A DNA stretch of 64,000 bases from Planctomycetota bacterium. GTDB lineage: Bacteria > Planctomycetota > UBA1135 > GCA-002686595. Below the pieces are notes generated by a model. That model saw only the letters and a program-made list of their open reading frames with translations, was not told where the DNA came from and did no database searches. This document shows, in pieces, positions 35,016 to 42,638 of this stretch (positions within the stretch are counted from its first letter, which is position 1; the number at the start of each line of letters is the position of its first letter). The DNA lies in NCBI GenBank assembly GCA_023150475.1, contig JAKLKU010000006.1:186001-250000 (forward strand). The letters run 5' to 3'. The position numbers and the translations under genes were made by a program.

Positions 35016-36166
35016 GTGCGTTCCTCGCAGATGGCGCGGTAGAGCTGCTCCAACCGTTCGGCGAGCGTCGCCGCGGAATGCCGCGCTTGCACGCGGATGC
35101 GAGCGCGTTCGCCGATCGCTCGGCCGCGGTCGGGTTGATCGAGCACGCGCGCGAGCCCGAACGCGAGGTCGTCGACGCTTTCGCCGAGGTACCCCGTGCG
35201 CTCCTCGACGACGAGCTCCGGCACGCCGCCGACGCGCGTCGCGACGACCGGCAGACCGGCGGCCGCGGCTTCGATCAGCGCGATCGGCAGACCCTCGGAA
35301 CGCGACGTCAGGAGCACGCCGTCGAGCTCGGCGAGCACTTCCGGCATGTCGTCGCGCGCGCCGAGCAAGTGCACGCGCCGGCGACCGTCGTCGTCGAGCG
35401 CGAGGATGCGCCGCTCGAGCGCGCGGCGCAGGTCGCCGTCGCCGACGAAGACGAGTTGCAGCGTCGGATAACGGACGCGCAGGAGCTCGAAGACGTCGAG
35501 TGCGAGCTCGGGCCGCTTCACTTCGGCGAGCCGGCCGATCACGCCCCACAGCACGGCCTCGGCGCTCGCACCGAGGCTCTGCCGCAGCTCGCCGTGTCGG
35601 CGCACGACCGAGAGCAGCGGGTCGAGGTCGATTCCCGGCGGGATCACGACGAGTTTCGTCTCGTCGACGACGCCGAGCCGCACCAAGTCGTCGGCGGTCG
35701 CGTGCGAGACCGCGACGATGCGGTCGGTCTCGCGCGCGAGTCGCCGCTCGATCACGGCGAGCCCTTTCGAGACCGGCGCCGCGAAGTAGCCTTCGAGGAC
35801 GTGGCCGTGGAACGTGTGCACGCGGCCGACGTTCGCGAGCTTCTTCGCCGCGCGTCGGCCGAGCGCGCCCGCCTTCGATGCGTGGGTGTGCACGATGTCC
35901 GGCTCGAACCGCTCGAGCTCGCGCGCGAGGAACGCTTTGGCGCGCAGGTCGCCCGCCGGGTGGAATCCGCGGGCGAGCCCGGGCACGCGGACGACGTCGA
36001 TGCCGAGCCGGCGAGCTGCGTCGAAGAGGTCACCCTCGCCGGGTTCGGGCTCGCCGACGAATACGCGCACGACGTGGCCGCGAGCGCCGAGGCGCGGATC
36101 GCTCGCGAGCACCTGGCGCGCCGGACCGCCGAGGTTCAGCCGAGTGAGGATTCGAGCGATGCGCAT
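35003..36166 (-). CDS. Glycosyltransferase family 4
   Basis: A 387-residue GT-B enzyme. It starts MRIARILTRLNLGGPARQVL, the classic Asn-x-Gly-Gly-x-x-x acceptor loop. HTHASKAGALGRRAAKK and HTFHGHVLEGYF are conserved in the subgroup that acts early on polyprenyl-linked sugars. The donor site is SEGLPIALIEAAAAG. It ends inside the next gene's start (13-base overlap). A 63-base gap separates it from the DUF5658 gene upstream. Confidence 0.89.
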   Translation of the reverse strand: MRIARILTRLNLGGPARQVLASDPRLGARGHVVRVFVGEPEPGEGDLFDAARRLGIDVVRVPGLARGFHPAGDLRAKAFLARELERFEPDIVHTHASKAGALGRRAAKKLANVGRVHTFHGHVLEGYFAAPVSKGLAVIERRLARETDRIVAVSHATADDLVRLGVVDETKLVVIPPGIDLDPLLSVVRRHGELRQSLGASAEAVLWGVIGRLAEVKRPELALDVFELLRVRYPTLQLVFVGDGDLRRALERRILALDDDGRRRVHLLGARDDMPEVLAELDGVLLTSRSEGLPIALIEAAAAGLPVVATRVGGVPELVVEERTGYLGESVDDLAFGLARVLDQPDRGRAIGERARIRVQARHSAATLAERLEQLYRAICEERTCAS

Positions 36167-36229
36167 CGCGAAGACGCCCAGTCTAAGGCTCGCTGCGAGC
36201 CTGCTCCACCCGTGTGACGCGCGGGCGGC

Positions 36230-36715
36230 CTAGAGCAGCGAGAGGTGGTACGCGAGCAGCAGCGTGTACGCCCCGCTCGCGAGCCACAGCCCGGCCCGCG
36301 CGATCGAGAAGTTCTTGTGCTGGCAGAGCACGATCAGCGGCAACGTGATCAACGCGCCTTTCGCGACCACGAAGCCGAAGCGCCCGAAACCGAGCATCGC
36401 GCCTGCGACGGGATTCAGCTCGATCCCGCCGGCCTGGATGTGGACCAGCGTGAAGAAGCTGTCCGCGGCGTTCATCAATGCGATCCACGTCAGCAGCAAC
36501 ACGAGCCGCGGACTGTACTGGTCGACGAACGTGCCTTCGGCTTCCGCGGCGCGCCTGGGCTTGCGCCGCCGTCCACCGAAGAACGTGAAGCGCGAGAAGC
36601 GCGGCGTTGGCCGATTGCGGCGATCGGGCCCGCGGTAGTTGACCGCACGGACCTCGCCTTCGACGCCAGCGGTCGGAGCCGGGTCGTTCGCGCGGACGTC
36701 GAAGGGGAACGGCAT
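36230..36715 (-). CDS. DUF5658 family membrane protein
   Basis: A 161-residue protein. The first 60 residues are soluble and basic (RGPDRRNRPTPRFSRFTFFGGRRRK). Three helices follow, with the DUF5658 signature NAADSFFTLVHIQAGGIELNPVAGAML and a trailing Lys-Gly-containing helix. The family is widespread but unassigned. A TAGACT box lies 13 bases before the ATG, so it may have its own promoter although it is embedded between glycosyltransferases. No link to the glycan is evident beyond position. Confidence 0.8.
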   Translation of the reverse strand: MPFPFDVRANDPAPTAGVEGEVRAVNYRGPDRRNRPTPRFSRFTFFGGRRRKPRRAAEAEGTFVDQYSPRLVLLLTWIALMNAADSFFTLVHIQAGGIELNPVAGAMLGFGRFGFVVAKGALITLPLIVLCQHKNFSIARAGLWLASGAYTLLLAYHLSLL

Positions 36716-36765
36716 CGTCGGAGGCCGAGTCTATCGTCGGCGGAAGCGACGGGGCTGAACGCAGC

Positions 36766-37896
36766 TCACGCGCCGGGACGAGAAAGAACTTCCCGGTAGA
36801 CCGCCAACGTGTCGTCGATCATGCGGTCGAGGCCGAAGCGTTCGAGGACGCGGGCTCGTCCGGCCCGTCCGAGGCGCGCGGCGAGCTCGGCGTCGTCCGC
36901 GAGGCGCGCCATCGCCGCGGCGACCGGCGAGGCCTCGCCCGCCGGAACGAGCAGCCCGGTTGCGCCGTCGACGACGACTTCGGGAACCGCCGAGACGCGC
37001 GTCGCGAGCACCGGCAGGCCGCAGGCCATCGCTTCGAGGAAGACGAGCCCGAGGCCCTCCCAGAGCGACGTCATCGTGAAGGCGTCGCAGGCCGCGTAGA
37101 TCCGCGGCACGTCCCGCCGGATCCCGGCGAAGTGCACCGCCCGGCCGAGCGCGAGTTCGCTCGCGACCGCCTCGGCGCGCACGCGGCCGTCGCCGAACGG
37201 ATCGTCGCCGACCAGGAGCAGCTTCAATCGTTCGCCGCGTGGTCCACGCCGAGCTTCCGCGAAGCCACGCAGCAACACGTCGTGCGCCTTCTGTTTCGCG
37301 AAGCGCGCGACGCAGACGAAGACGAAGTCCTGCTCGCCGAAGCCGAACTCGGCGCGCAGCGACTTCCGCCAGCGCTCGCGCTCGGCGAACGCGGCGTCGA
37401 ACGGCGCCGGATCGAGGCCGTAGTAGATGCGTGTCTGGCGCGCGAGCGGCACGCGGCCGTGCTCCGCGACGAACCGTCCGACGTGGTCCGACAGGACGAT
37501 CGTGCGCTGCGGCAAGTTGCCGAGCACGCCGTGCACGCGCGAGACGAGCGGCCGTTTGAGCACCTGTTCGTCGTTGTGCTTGCTCGCGACGAGCCGCGTG
37601 CGCCGACCGTGCAACGTCGCCGCGACCGCGCCGAGCATGTCGGCCTTGAGCAGGTGCGTGTGCACGATGTCCGCGGCGCGCACGGGGCCGCGTAGACGAA
37701 GCAGCGCGCTCGCGCCGCCGAAGCGCAGCACTTCGCGCGCTCCGGCGTCCTTGAAGTCCTGCTCGAGCGTCGCATGGCCCTTCAGGAAGCCGACGCGCAC
37801 TTCGTGCCCCCGAGCGGTCTGGCCGCGAACTTGTGCGAGCACGTGCATCTCGGCGCCACCGACGTCGAGCGTGGTCAGGAGGTGCAGGATCTTCAC
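36766..37896 (-). CDS. Glycosyltransferase family 4
   Basis: A 376-residue GT-B enzyme. It begins MKILHLLTTLDVGGAEMHVL, a strong acceptor-loop match, with VASKHNDEQVL and the donor motif SLWEGLGLVFLEAMACG. VARFAKQKAHDVLL is the phosphate-binding region. The GTG at 37896 overlaps the preceding TGA by four bases. It is 50 bases before the DUF5658 start. Confidence 0.89.
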   Translation of the reverse strand: MKILHLLTTLDVGGAEMHVLAQVRGQTARGHEVRVGFLKGHATLEQDFKDAGAREVLRFGGASALLRLRGPVRAADIVHTHLLKADMLGAVAATLHGRRTRLVASKHNDEQVLKRPLVSRVHGVLGNLPQRTIVLSDHVGRFVAEHGRVPLARQTRIYYGLDPAPFDAAFAERERWRKSLRAEFGFGEQDFVFVCVARFAKQKAHDVLLRGFAEARRGPRGERLKLLLVGDDPFGDGRVRAEAVASELALGRAVHFAGIRRDVPRIYAACDAFTMTSLWEGLGLVFLEAMACGLPVLATRVSAVPEVVVDGATGLLVPAGEASPVAAAMARLADDAELAARLGRAGRARVLERFGLDRMIDDTLAVYREVLSRPGA

Positions 37897-39050
37897 GCGA
37901 CCTCCCGGTAGACGTCGATCAGTCGTTTCGCCATGCCTCGCGCGGTGTAGCGGCGCAGCACGCAGGCCCGGCCCGCGACACCGAGCTCGGCGCGCCGGCG
38001 CGGCTCGAGCCCGAGCACGTCCGCGGTCGCGCGAGCCAACGCCCGCGGATCCTCGCACGGCACCAGGCGCCCCGTGACGCCTTCTTGGACGACTTCGCGC
38101 GCGCCGTCGACCGCCGTCGCGATCACCGGTCGTTCGGCGGCCATCGCTTCGAGCACCGCGTACGGCATCGCTTCCCACCGCGACGGCAGGAGCACGACGT
38201 CCGCCGCGGAGAAGAGCTGCGGCACGTCGTCGCGCCAACCGAGGAAGTGCGCACGGTCGGCGACGCCGAGCTCGCGCGCGAGCGCCTCCCACGCGGGCCG
38301 CAGCTCGCCGTGGCCGGCGAGCAAGAGGTGCGCGCCGGCGAGGCACGGCTCGGCGAGCGCGCGCAAAGCGAGGTCCTGTCCCTTGGCGACGTTCAAGAGC
38401 CCCGCGACGACGAGCAGCGGCGCGCTCTCGGGCACGCCGAGCGCCGTTCGGGACGCCGGGGCGATGTCGACCCACTTCACGACGTCGATGCCGTTCGGCA
38501 CGACGCGCACGCGCTCGGGCGGCACGACGCCGGAGCCGCGGATCGTCTCGCCTTCGCTCTCGCTGACGGCGATCACGGCAGCGGTCGCTTGCGCGAGGCC
38601 TCGTTCGATCTGCCGGAAGAGCGCTCGTTTGACCGGTCCGAACATCGCGTGGAAGAGGAACGCGAACGTGTGCGGCGTGTGCACGCGAACTCCGATCGAA
38701 CGTTCGAGCGAAGCGAGGCGCCCGAGCACGCCCGCCTTGCTCGAGTGCGTGTGCACGACGTCCGGACGACGCGCGACGAGCTCGCGTTCGAGCGCCTTCA
38801 GATGGCGCCAATCCGGGCCCGGCCGGATCTCGCGGACCATCGGCAACTCGACGACCCGCACGCCATCGCGCTCGAGCTCGGCCAAGTCGCGGCGGAAGTC
38901 GGCCGTGCGTTCCGCGGAGGCGACCACGTCGACGGCGATGCCGAGCTTCTTCTGTTCGCGAGCGACGTCGACCAAGTGGCGGCGTGTGCCGCCGATCGTC
39001 GCTTCCATGACGTGCATGACGCGCAAGCCGCGTGCGTCGGCCGACTTCAT
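37893..39050 (-). CDS. Glycosyltransferase family 4
   Basis: A 385-residue GT-B enzyme, the first glycosyltransferase after the initiating transferase. Its N-terminus MHVMEATIGGTRRHLVDV and HTHSSKAGVLGRLA place it with enzymes adding the second sugar to polyprenyl-diphospho-sugar. The donor site is SRWEAMPYAVLEAMAAE. I chose ATG 39050, which has GAGGA about ten bases upstream. A TTG at 39080 would give a four-base overlap with the preceding stop, like other junctions here. Confidence 0.88.
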   Translation of the reverse strand: MKSADARGLRVMHVMEATIGGTRRHLVDVAREQKKLGIAVDVVASAERTADFRRDLAELERDGVRVVELPMVREIRPGPDWRHLKALERELVARRPDVVHTHSSKAGVLGRLASLERSIGVRVHTPHTFAFLFHAMFGPVKRALFRQIERGLAQATAAVIAVSESEGETIRGSGVVPPERVRVVPNGIDVVKWVDIAPASRTALGVPESAPLLVVAGLLNVAKGQDLALRALAEPCLAGAHLLLAGHGELRPAWEALARELGVADRAHFLGWRDDVPQLFSAADVVLLPSRWEAMPYAVLEAMAAERPVIATAVDGAREVVQEGVTGRLVPCEDPRALARATADVLGLEPRRRAELGVAGRACVLRRYTARGMAKRLIDVYREVA

Positions 39051-39076
39051 CCCGCGCGGTTCCTCGGCGTCCGGCT

Positions 39077-40552
39077 TCAATACGCGCCGGTGCCCTTGAC
39101 GACCGCGAACGCGGTCAACGCGATGATCACGACGTCGAGCAGGAGCGACTGGTGCTCGATGTAGTAGATGTCGTACTCGAGGTTCTCGTGGATCGCCTCG
39201 CCGCGGGCATACGAGATCTGCCAGAGGCCAGTCAGGCCGGGTTTGACCGTCAAGCGCTCGCGTTCGAGCGGTCCGTAGGCGTTGACGATGAACGGCATCT
39301 CCGGCCGCGGACCGACGACCGACATCTCACCGCGCAGCACGTTCAGGAACTGCGGGAGCTCGTCGAGGCTGTACCGGCGCAGCCACCGGCCGATGTTGGT
39401 GATCCGCGGATCGCGTCCGGACTTCGGTTTCGGCGCATCGCCGGACATGTGCGCGTGCATCGTCCGGAACTTGATCATCTGGAAGAGCTTGCCGTCGCGT
39501 CCGACGCGCTTCTGCAGGAAGAACACGGGGCCGGGCGACTCGCGCTTGATCAGCAACGCCGGGATCAGGAAGAACGGCGCGCCGATCACGAGCACGATCA
39601 AGGCGACGGTGACGTCGATCGCGCGTTTGCCCGCGGCGTAGAGCCAGCCCGGTTTGCGATCGGTCCGCGTGATCAGCGGGATCGAGTCGACGGTCTCGAT
39701 CCGCACCGAGTGCGACAGCAAGTGATAGAAGCGCGGGACGATGTGGTAGACGACGCCCATCCGATCGAGCACTTCCGCGATCTCGAGCACGCGCTCCTCG
39801 GTCGATTCCGGCATCGCGACGAAGACCTCGGAGATCTTGTGCTGGCGCACCAGATGGTCGAGATCGCCGACCTTGCCGACGACGCGTGAGTGCCCGATCG
39901 TCTTGCCGATCTCGTCGTCGTCCTCTCCGACGAAGCCGACCAGGTTGAGGCCGAGCGTCGGCACGAGCACGAACTTCTTCTGCAGCCGGCGTCCGGTCTG
40001 GCCGGTGCCCAGCACGAGCACGTTCCGGTTGCCGATGCCGCGCCGGTGCAGCATCTGGATCACCTTGAACGACACGAAGCGGCTGACCAGCGTGAACCCG
40101 AGGATGAAGACGAAGCTCAGGATGACCGCGATGCGGCTGAAGCGTTCTGGCTTGCCGGCGAAGTCGATGCGCTCGTGCAGCTTGATCAGCACGCTCCACA
40201 CCGGCCCCTCCGCAGGCGCGTCGGTCTTCCGCAGGAAGAAGAAGAGGACGTTGAGCACCAAGAACGCGACGACGGTCGCCTTGGAGATCGACTTGAACTC
40301 CTCGATGTTCAGCAAGCTCTTGATCGGGCTGTACATGCCGAAGGCGTGGAAACACACCAGGCAGACGGCCGCCGTGAGATAGAAGAGCTGCCATTGCGCC
40401 GCGAGCGGCGTCGGCGTGCGCCAACCGACGTACTCCCGGGCGTGGTAGGCGAGCACGCACGCGAGCAGCACGACGCCCAAGTCGACCAGCACTTGGACCG
40501 AGAGCATCAACGGCTCGAAGTGCCGCCGCGCGAACGTGCCGACGAAACTCAT
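39077..40552 (-). CDS. Polyprenyl-phosphate sugar-1-phosphate transferase (WcaJ/EpsL type)
   Basis: A 491-residue membrane enzyme that starts glycan assembly by moving a sugar-1-phosphate from a nucleotide sugar to undecaprenyl phosphate. Four N-terminal helices (about 20-135) and a fifth near 165 surround a CoA-binding-like Rossmann domain (NVLVLGTGQTGRRLQKK). The bacterial sugar transferase domain follows (KRAIDVTVALIVLVIGAP, IKFRTMH, GLTGLWQI). The final stretch is EYDIYYIEHQSLLLDVVIIA. Sugar choice (glucose or galactose class) is not decidable. It heads the glycosyltransferase series. Start ATG 40552 is preferred to TTG 40603. Confidence 0.9.
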   Translation of the reverse strand: MSFVGTFARRHFEPLMLSVQVLVDLGVVLLACVLAYHAREYVGWRTPTPLAAQWQLFYLTAAVCLVCFHAFGMYSPIKSLLNIEEFKSISKATVVAFLVLNVLFFFLRKTDAPAEGPVWSVLIKLHERIDFAGKPERFSRIAVILSFVFILGFTLVSRFVSFKVIQMLHRRGIGNRNVLVLGTGQTGRRLQKKFVLVPTLGLNLVGFVGEDDDEIGKTIGHSRVVGKVGDLDHLVRQHKISEVFVAMPESTEERVLEIAEVLDRMGVVYHIVPRFYHLLSHSVRIETVDSIPLITRTDRKPGWLYAAGKRAIDVTVALIVLVIGAPFFLIPALLIKRESPGPVFFLQKRVGRDGKLFQMIKFRTMHAHMSGDAPKPKSGRDPRITNIGRWLRRYSLDELPQFLNVLRGEMSVVGPRPEMPFIVNAYGPLERERLTVKPGLTGLWQISYARGEAIHENLEYDIYYIEHQSLLLDVVIIALTAFAVVKGTGAY

Positions 40553-40685
40553 TCGTGCGGGCGCGACGGGCGAGGCCGTTCTGTGCTGAGGGAGTTCATC
40601 CAAGGTGAGGACGGCGGCCTCGCGGGGTGCAGCGCGTGGCGAGCGGCGCGTGCGCCCAGCGGTTTCGGCCGACGAGCATCGGCCA

Positions 40686-40714
40686 CTCTAACCAGGTCTT
40701 CCCGGCCCCGGCAA
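40686..40714 (-). promoter_or_regulatory. Promoter candidate for the glycosyltransferase series
   Basis: On the minus strand TTGCCG (40714-40709) and TTAGAG (40691-40686) have a 17-base spacer. The site overlaps the last codons of the nucleosidase gene and lies about 135 bases before the ATG at 40552. It matches the TTGCCG-17 promoter found before the radical SAM gene, which suggests shared control. Confidence 0.45.
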
Positions 40715-41392
40715 ACCCGGTCGCGCGGCGCTGGAAAGTCGTTCCACGAGCGCCGGGATCGTTTCGGCGGCACGCCCTGCGAGGCTCGCGAAGTTGGCGC
40801 GGAAGGAGAAGTGACCGCCTTCCGTCGAGCGATCGGTCACCGTACGCAGCGCGGCCCAAGGCACGCCTGCGGCGCGCGCGGCCGCGGCCGCGGCGGCGGT
40901 CTCCATGTCGGCGACGCAGGGTCCCGCGAACGCCCGTGCGAGCCGCAAGCGGCGCCACAAGGAAAGCACCGGACGATCGGCGGTGAGGAACCAGCCCGCG
41001 GCACCCGGCGCGACGTCGCGCCAAGCGGCGAGCAGCTCCGGATCCGCGTCGGTCTCGCGACCTTCGAGCCTGACGAAGTCCGTCTGCGCCGCGCGCGTGC
41101 AGTGCACCAACGTGCCGGGCACCAGCGCTTGCTTCAGACCACCGCACGTGCCGACGACGAAGAGGCCGCGCGTCGCACCCGCCGCGAAAAGCACCGTCGC
41201 CGTGCGTGTCGCTTGCACCTTGCCGACGCCGCAGACGCTCGCGAGGACTCGCGCGGAGCCGAACTCGAGCTCGAGCACTTCCTGACCGAGCACGCGGCGA
41301 CGCTCGACCGCGCGCTCGCCGAGCGTGCCGAGCTCCGCGGGCAACGCGCAGAGCAGACCGAACGGCGCCGACGCGGAGTCGCTCTGGTGCAT
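40688..41392 (-). CDS. 5'-methylthioadenosine/SAH nucleosidase-like or futalosine hydrolase
   Basis: A 234-residue purine nucleosidase-fold enzyme. It has VGTCGGL (80-86), the substrate-binding DMETAA (from Asp162, Glu164) and the catalytic Asp187 in TVTDRST. Length and order fit MTA/SAH nucleosidase, which frees adenine from S-adenosylhomocysteine and methylthioadenosine; futalosine hydrolase for menaquinone is the main alternative. The N-terminal ribose-binding part is divergent. The tail beyond residue 220 is Gly-Pro rich. Confidence 0.8.
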   Translation of the reverse strand: MHQSDSASAPFGLLCALPAELGTLGERAVERRRVLGQEVLELEFGSARVLASVCGVGKVQATRTATVLFAAGATRGLFVVGTCGGLKQALVPGTLVHCTRAAQTDFVRLEGRETDADPELLAAWRDVAPGAAGWFLTADRPVLSLWRRLRLARAFAGPCVADMETAAAAAAARAAGVPWAALRTVTDRSTEGGHFSFRANFASLAGRAAETIPALVERLSSAARPGLPGPGRPG

Positions 41393-41474
41393 CCGAGCAT
41401 TCTGCCGTGCGGTTCGGCCTCCGGCCATGCGCCGTGAAATCGCGAGCCGCGTGCGCCGCTCGCGCATGGCACGA

Positions 41475-41506
41475 AACGGGCACGCAACGGGCACGCAACG
41501 GGCACG
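41475..41506. repeat. Three tandem 11-base repeats
   Basis: The unit AACGGGCACGC occurs at 41475-41485 and 41486-41496, with a third copy differing at its last base to 41506. It lies in the divergent gap between the nucleosidase and epimerase genes, about 40 bases before the epimerase -35 candidate. Copy number could vary between strains. Confidence 0.6.
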
Positions 41507-41543
41507 GAAGTCCCCGATCGGACCGCGGAGTGCGCCGCCGTGC

Positions 41544-41572
41544 TTTCGCCTCTCGTCGGGCGCGCATACAAT
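41544..41572 (+). promoter_or_regulatory. Promoter candidate for the SDR epimerase gene
   Basis: TACAAT at 41567-41572 is a strong -10 for this genome. A weak -35, TTTCGC, lies 17 bases upstream at 41544-41549. The ATG is at 41596, so the leader would be under 20 bases. Confidence 0.45.
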
Positions 41573-41595
41573 CCCGCCCCTTCGCTCCGACGAAC

Positions 41596-42534
41596 ATGCG
41601 CATCGCGATCACTGGCGCCACCGGCTTCATCGGCAAGTACATGGTCCGCGGCATGCTGGCCGATGGCCACGACGTGCGCGTCCTCGCGCGCAAGGGTCGC
41701 GAGAACGCGATCGAGCAGCCGGCGAACGCCGGGAAGGCGTTCGAGATCCACACGGGCGACCTCACCGATCGGCAATCGCTCGACGGTTTCCTCGCCGGCT
41801 GCGACCTGCTGTTGCACCTCGCGAGCGCCCACGAGCACCTCGGCGACGCCGAGATGCAGCAAGTGAACATCAAAGGCACCGAGCACCTGCTCGACGAAGC
41901 GAAGGCGCACGCGAACAAGAACTTCAAGATCTGGGTGGTCTCGTCGGCCGTCATCGGCGCGCCGGTGTACAGCTACTACCGCGACTCGAAGCGCGTGCAG
42001 GAGAAGATCATCCGTGGCTCGGGGATCGAGTGGGCGTCGTTCCGTCCGACGCTCGTCTATGGCGTCGGCGACTACCGCCACACGGCGCCTCTCCTGCGCA
42101 AGTGCGCGAAACGCGGTGGCCGCATGCTGATCCCCCACGACGGCGTCTCGAAGATCAATCCGGTCCACGTCGAGGACGTGGTCGACGCCGTGAAGCGCTT
42201 CTTCGGTTTCGAGCGCGGCGTCGACTGCGTCTACGAGCTCGCCGGTCCGGCCGCGATCACCTACAACGACTTCATCGACCAGACGATCGCCGCGGCGGGC
42301 GGCAGCGTGCGCCGGCTCAACATTTCGAAGAAGTGGGCGGATCGGATGATCTTCGTCAAAGGCCTCTTCACCGACGTCACGCAGGATCGTCGCGCGAGCG
42401 CCTACTTCAACCTGCACCACGAGCACGACATCACGAACGCCGTCGACGAACTCGGCTGGCGGCCGCGCACGTACGCGGAAGGCATCCGCCAAGTCGCGGC
42501 GACCGACTGGTGGAAGCACGACGAGCCGGCGTGA
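41596..42534 (+). CDS. NAD(P)-dependent sugar epimerase/dehydratase family protein
   Basis: A 312-residue extended SDR. The nucleotide loop is GATGFIG (residues 7-13), the site Tyr-x3-Lys is YRDSK in SYYRDSKRVQEKIIR, and VNPVHVEDVVDAV-type residues (INPVHVEDVVDAV) bind the substrate end. Related enzymes act on nucleotide sugars or on sterol and terpenoid substrates. Its place just beyond the polysaccharide locus suggests nucleotide sugar, but the direct neighbours do not settle it. The ATG at 41596 is preceded by a promoter candidate. Confidence 0.82.
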   Translation: MRIAITGATGFIGKYMVRGMLADGHDVRVLARKGRENAIEQPANAGKAFEIHTGDLTDRQSLDGFLAGCDLLLHLASAHEHLGDAEMQQVNIKGTEHLLDEAKAHANKNFKIWVVSSAVIGAPVYSYYRDSKRVQEKIIRGSGIEWASFRPTLVYGVGDYRHTAPLLRKCAKRGGRMLIPHDGVSKINPVHVEDVVDAVKRFFGFERGVDCVYELAGPAAITYNDFIDQTIAAAGGSVRRLNISKKWADRMIFVKGLFTDVTQDRRASAYFNLHHEHDITNAVDELGWRPRTYAEGIRQVAATDWWKHDEPA

Positions 42535-42573
42535 GCGGGCGCGGTCCGCAAGACCCCTTCCCGTGACGCGCGC

Positions 42574-42597
42574 GTGACCCGGGCCGTGACCCGGGCC
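42574..42597. repeat. Tandem 12-base repeat between convergent genes
   Basis: GTGACCCGGGCC is repeated exactly at 42574-42585 and 42586-42597, in the 104-base gap between the epimerase and the acetyl-CoA-synthetase-like gene. Each unit contains CCCGGG. No clear hairpin was found. Confidence 0.5.
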
Positions 42598-42638
42598 CTG
42601 CGCGAGGCCGTGCGCGAGCTTCAGCCGATCGGCCGCGT

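Noticed and set aside
39051..39080. TTG start at 39080 for the glycosyltransferase at 37893
   Set aside because: ATG 39050 has a plausible GAGGA and keeps all family residues; the TTG is kept only as an alternative.
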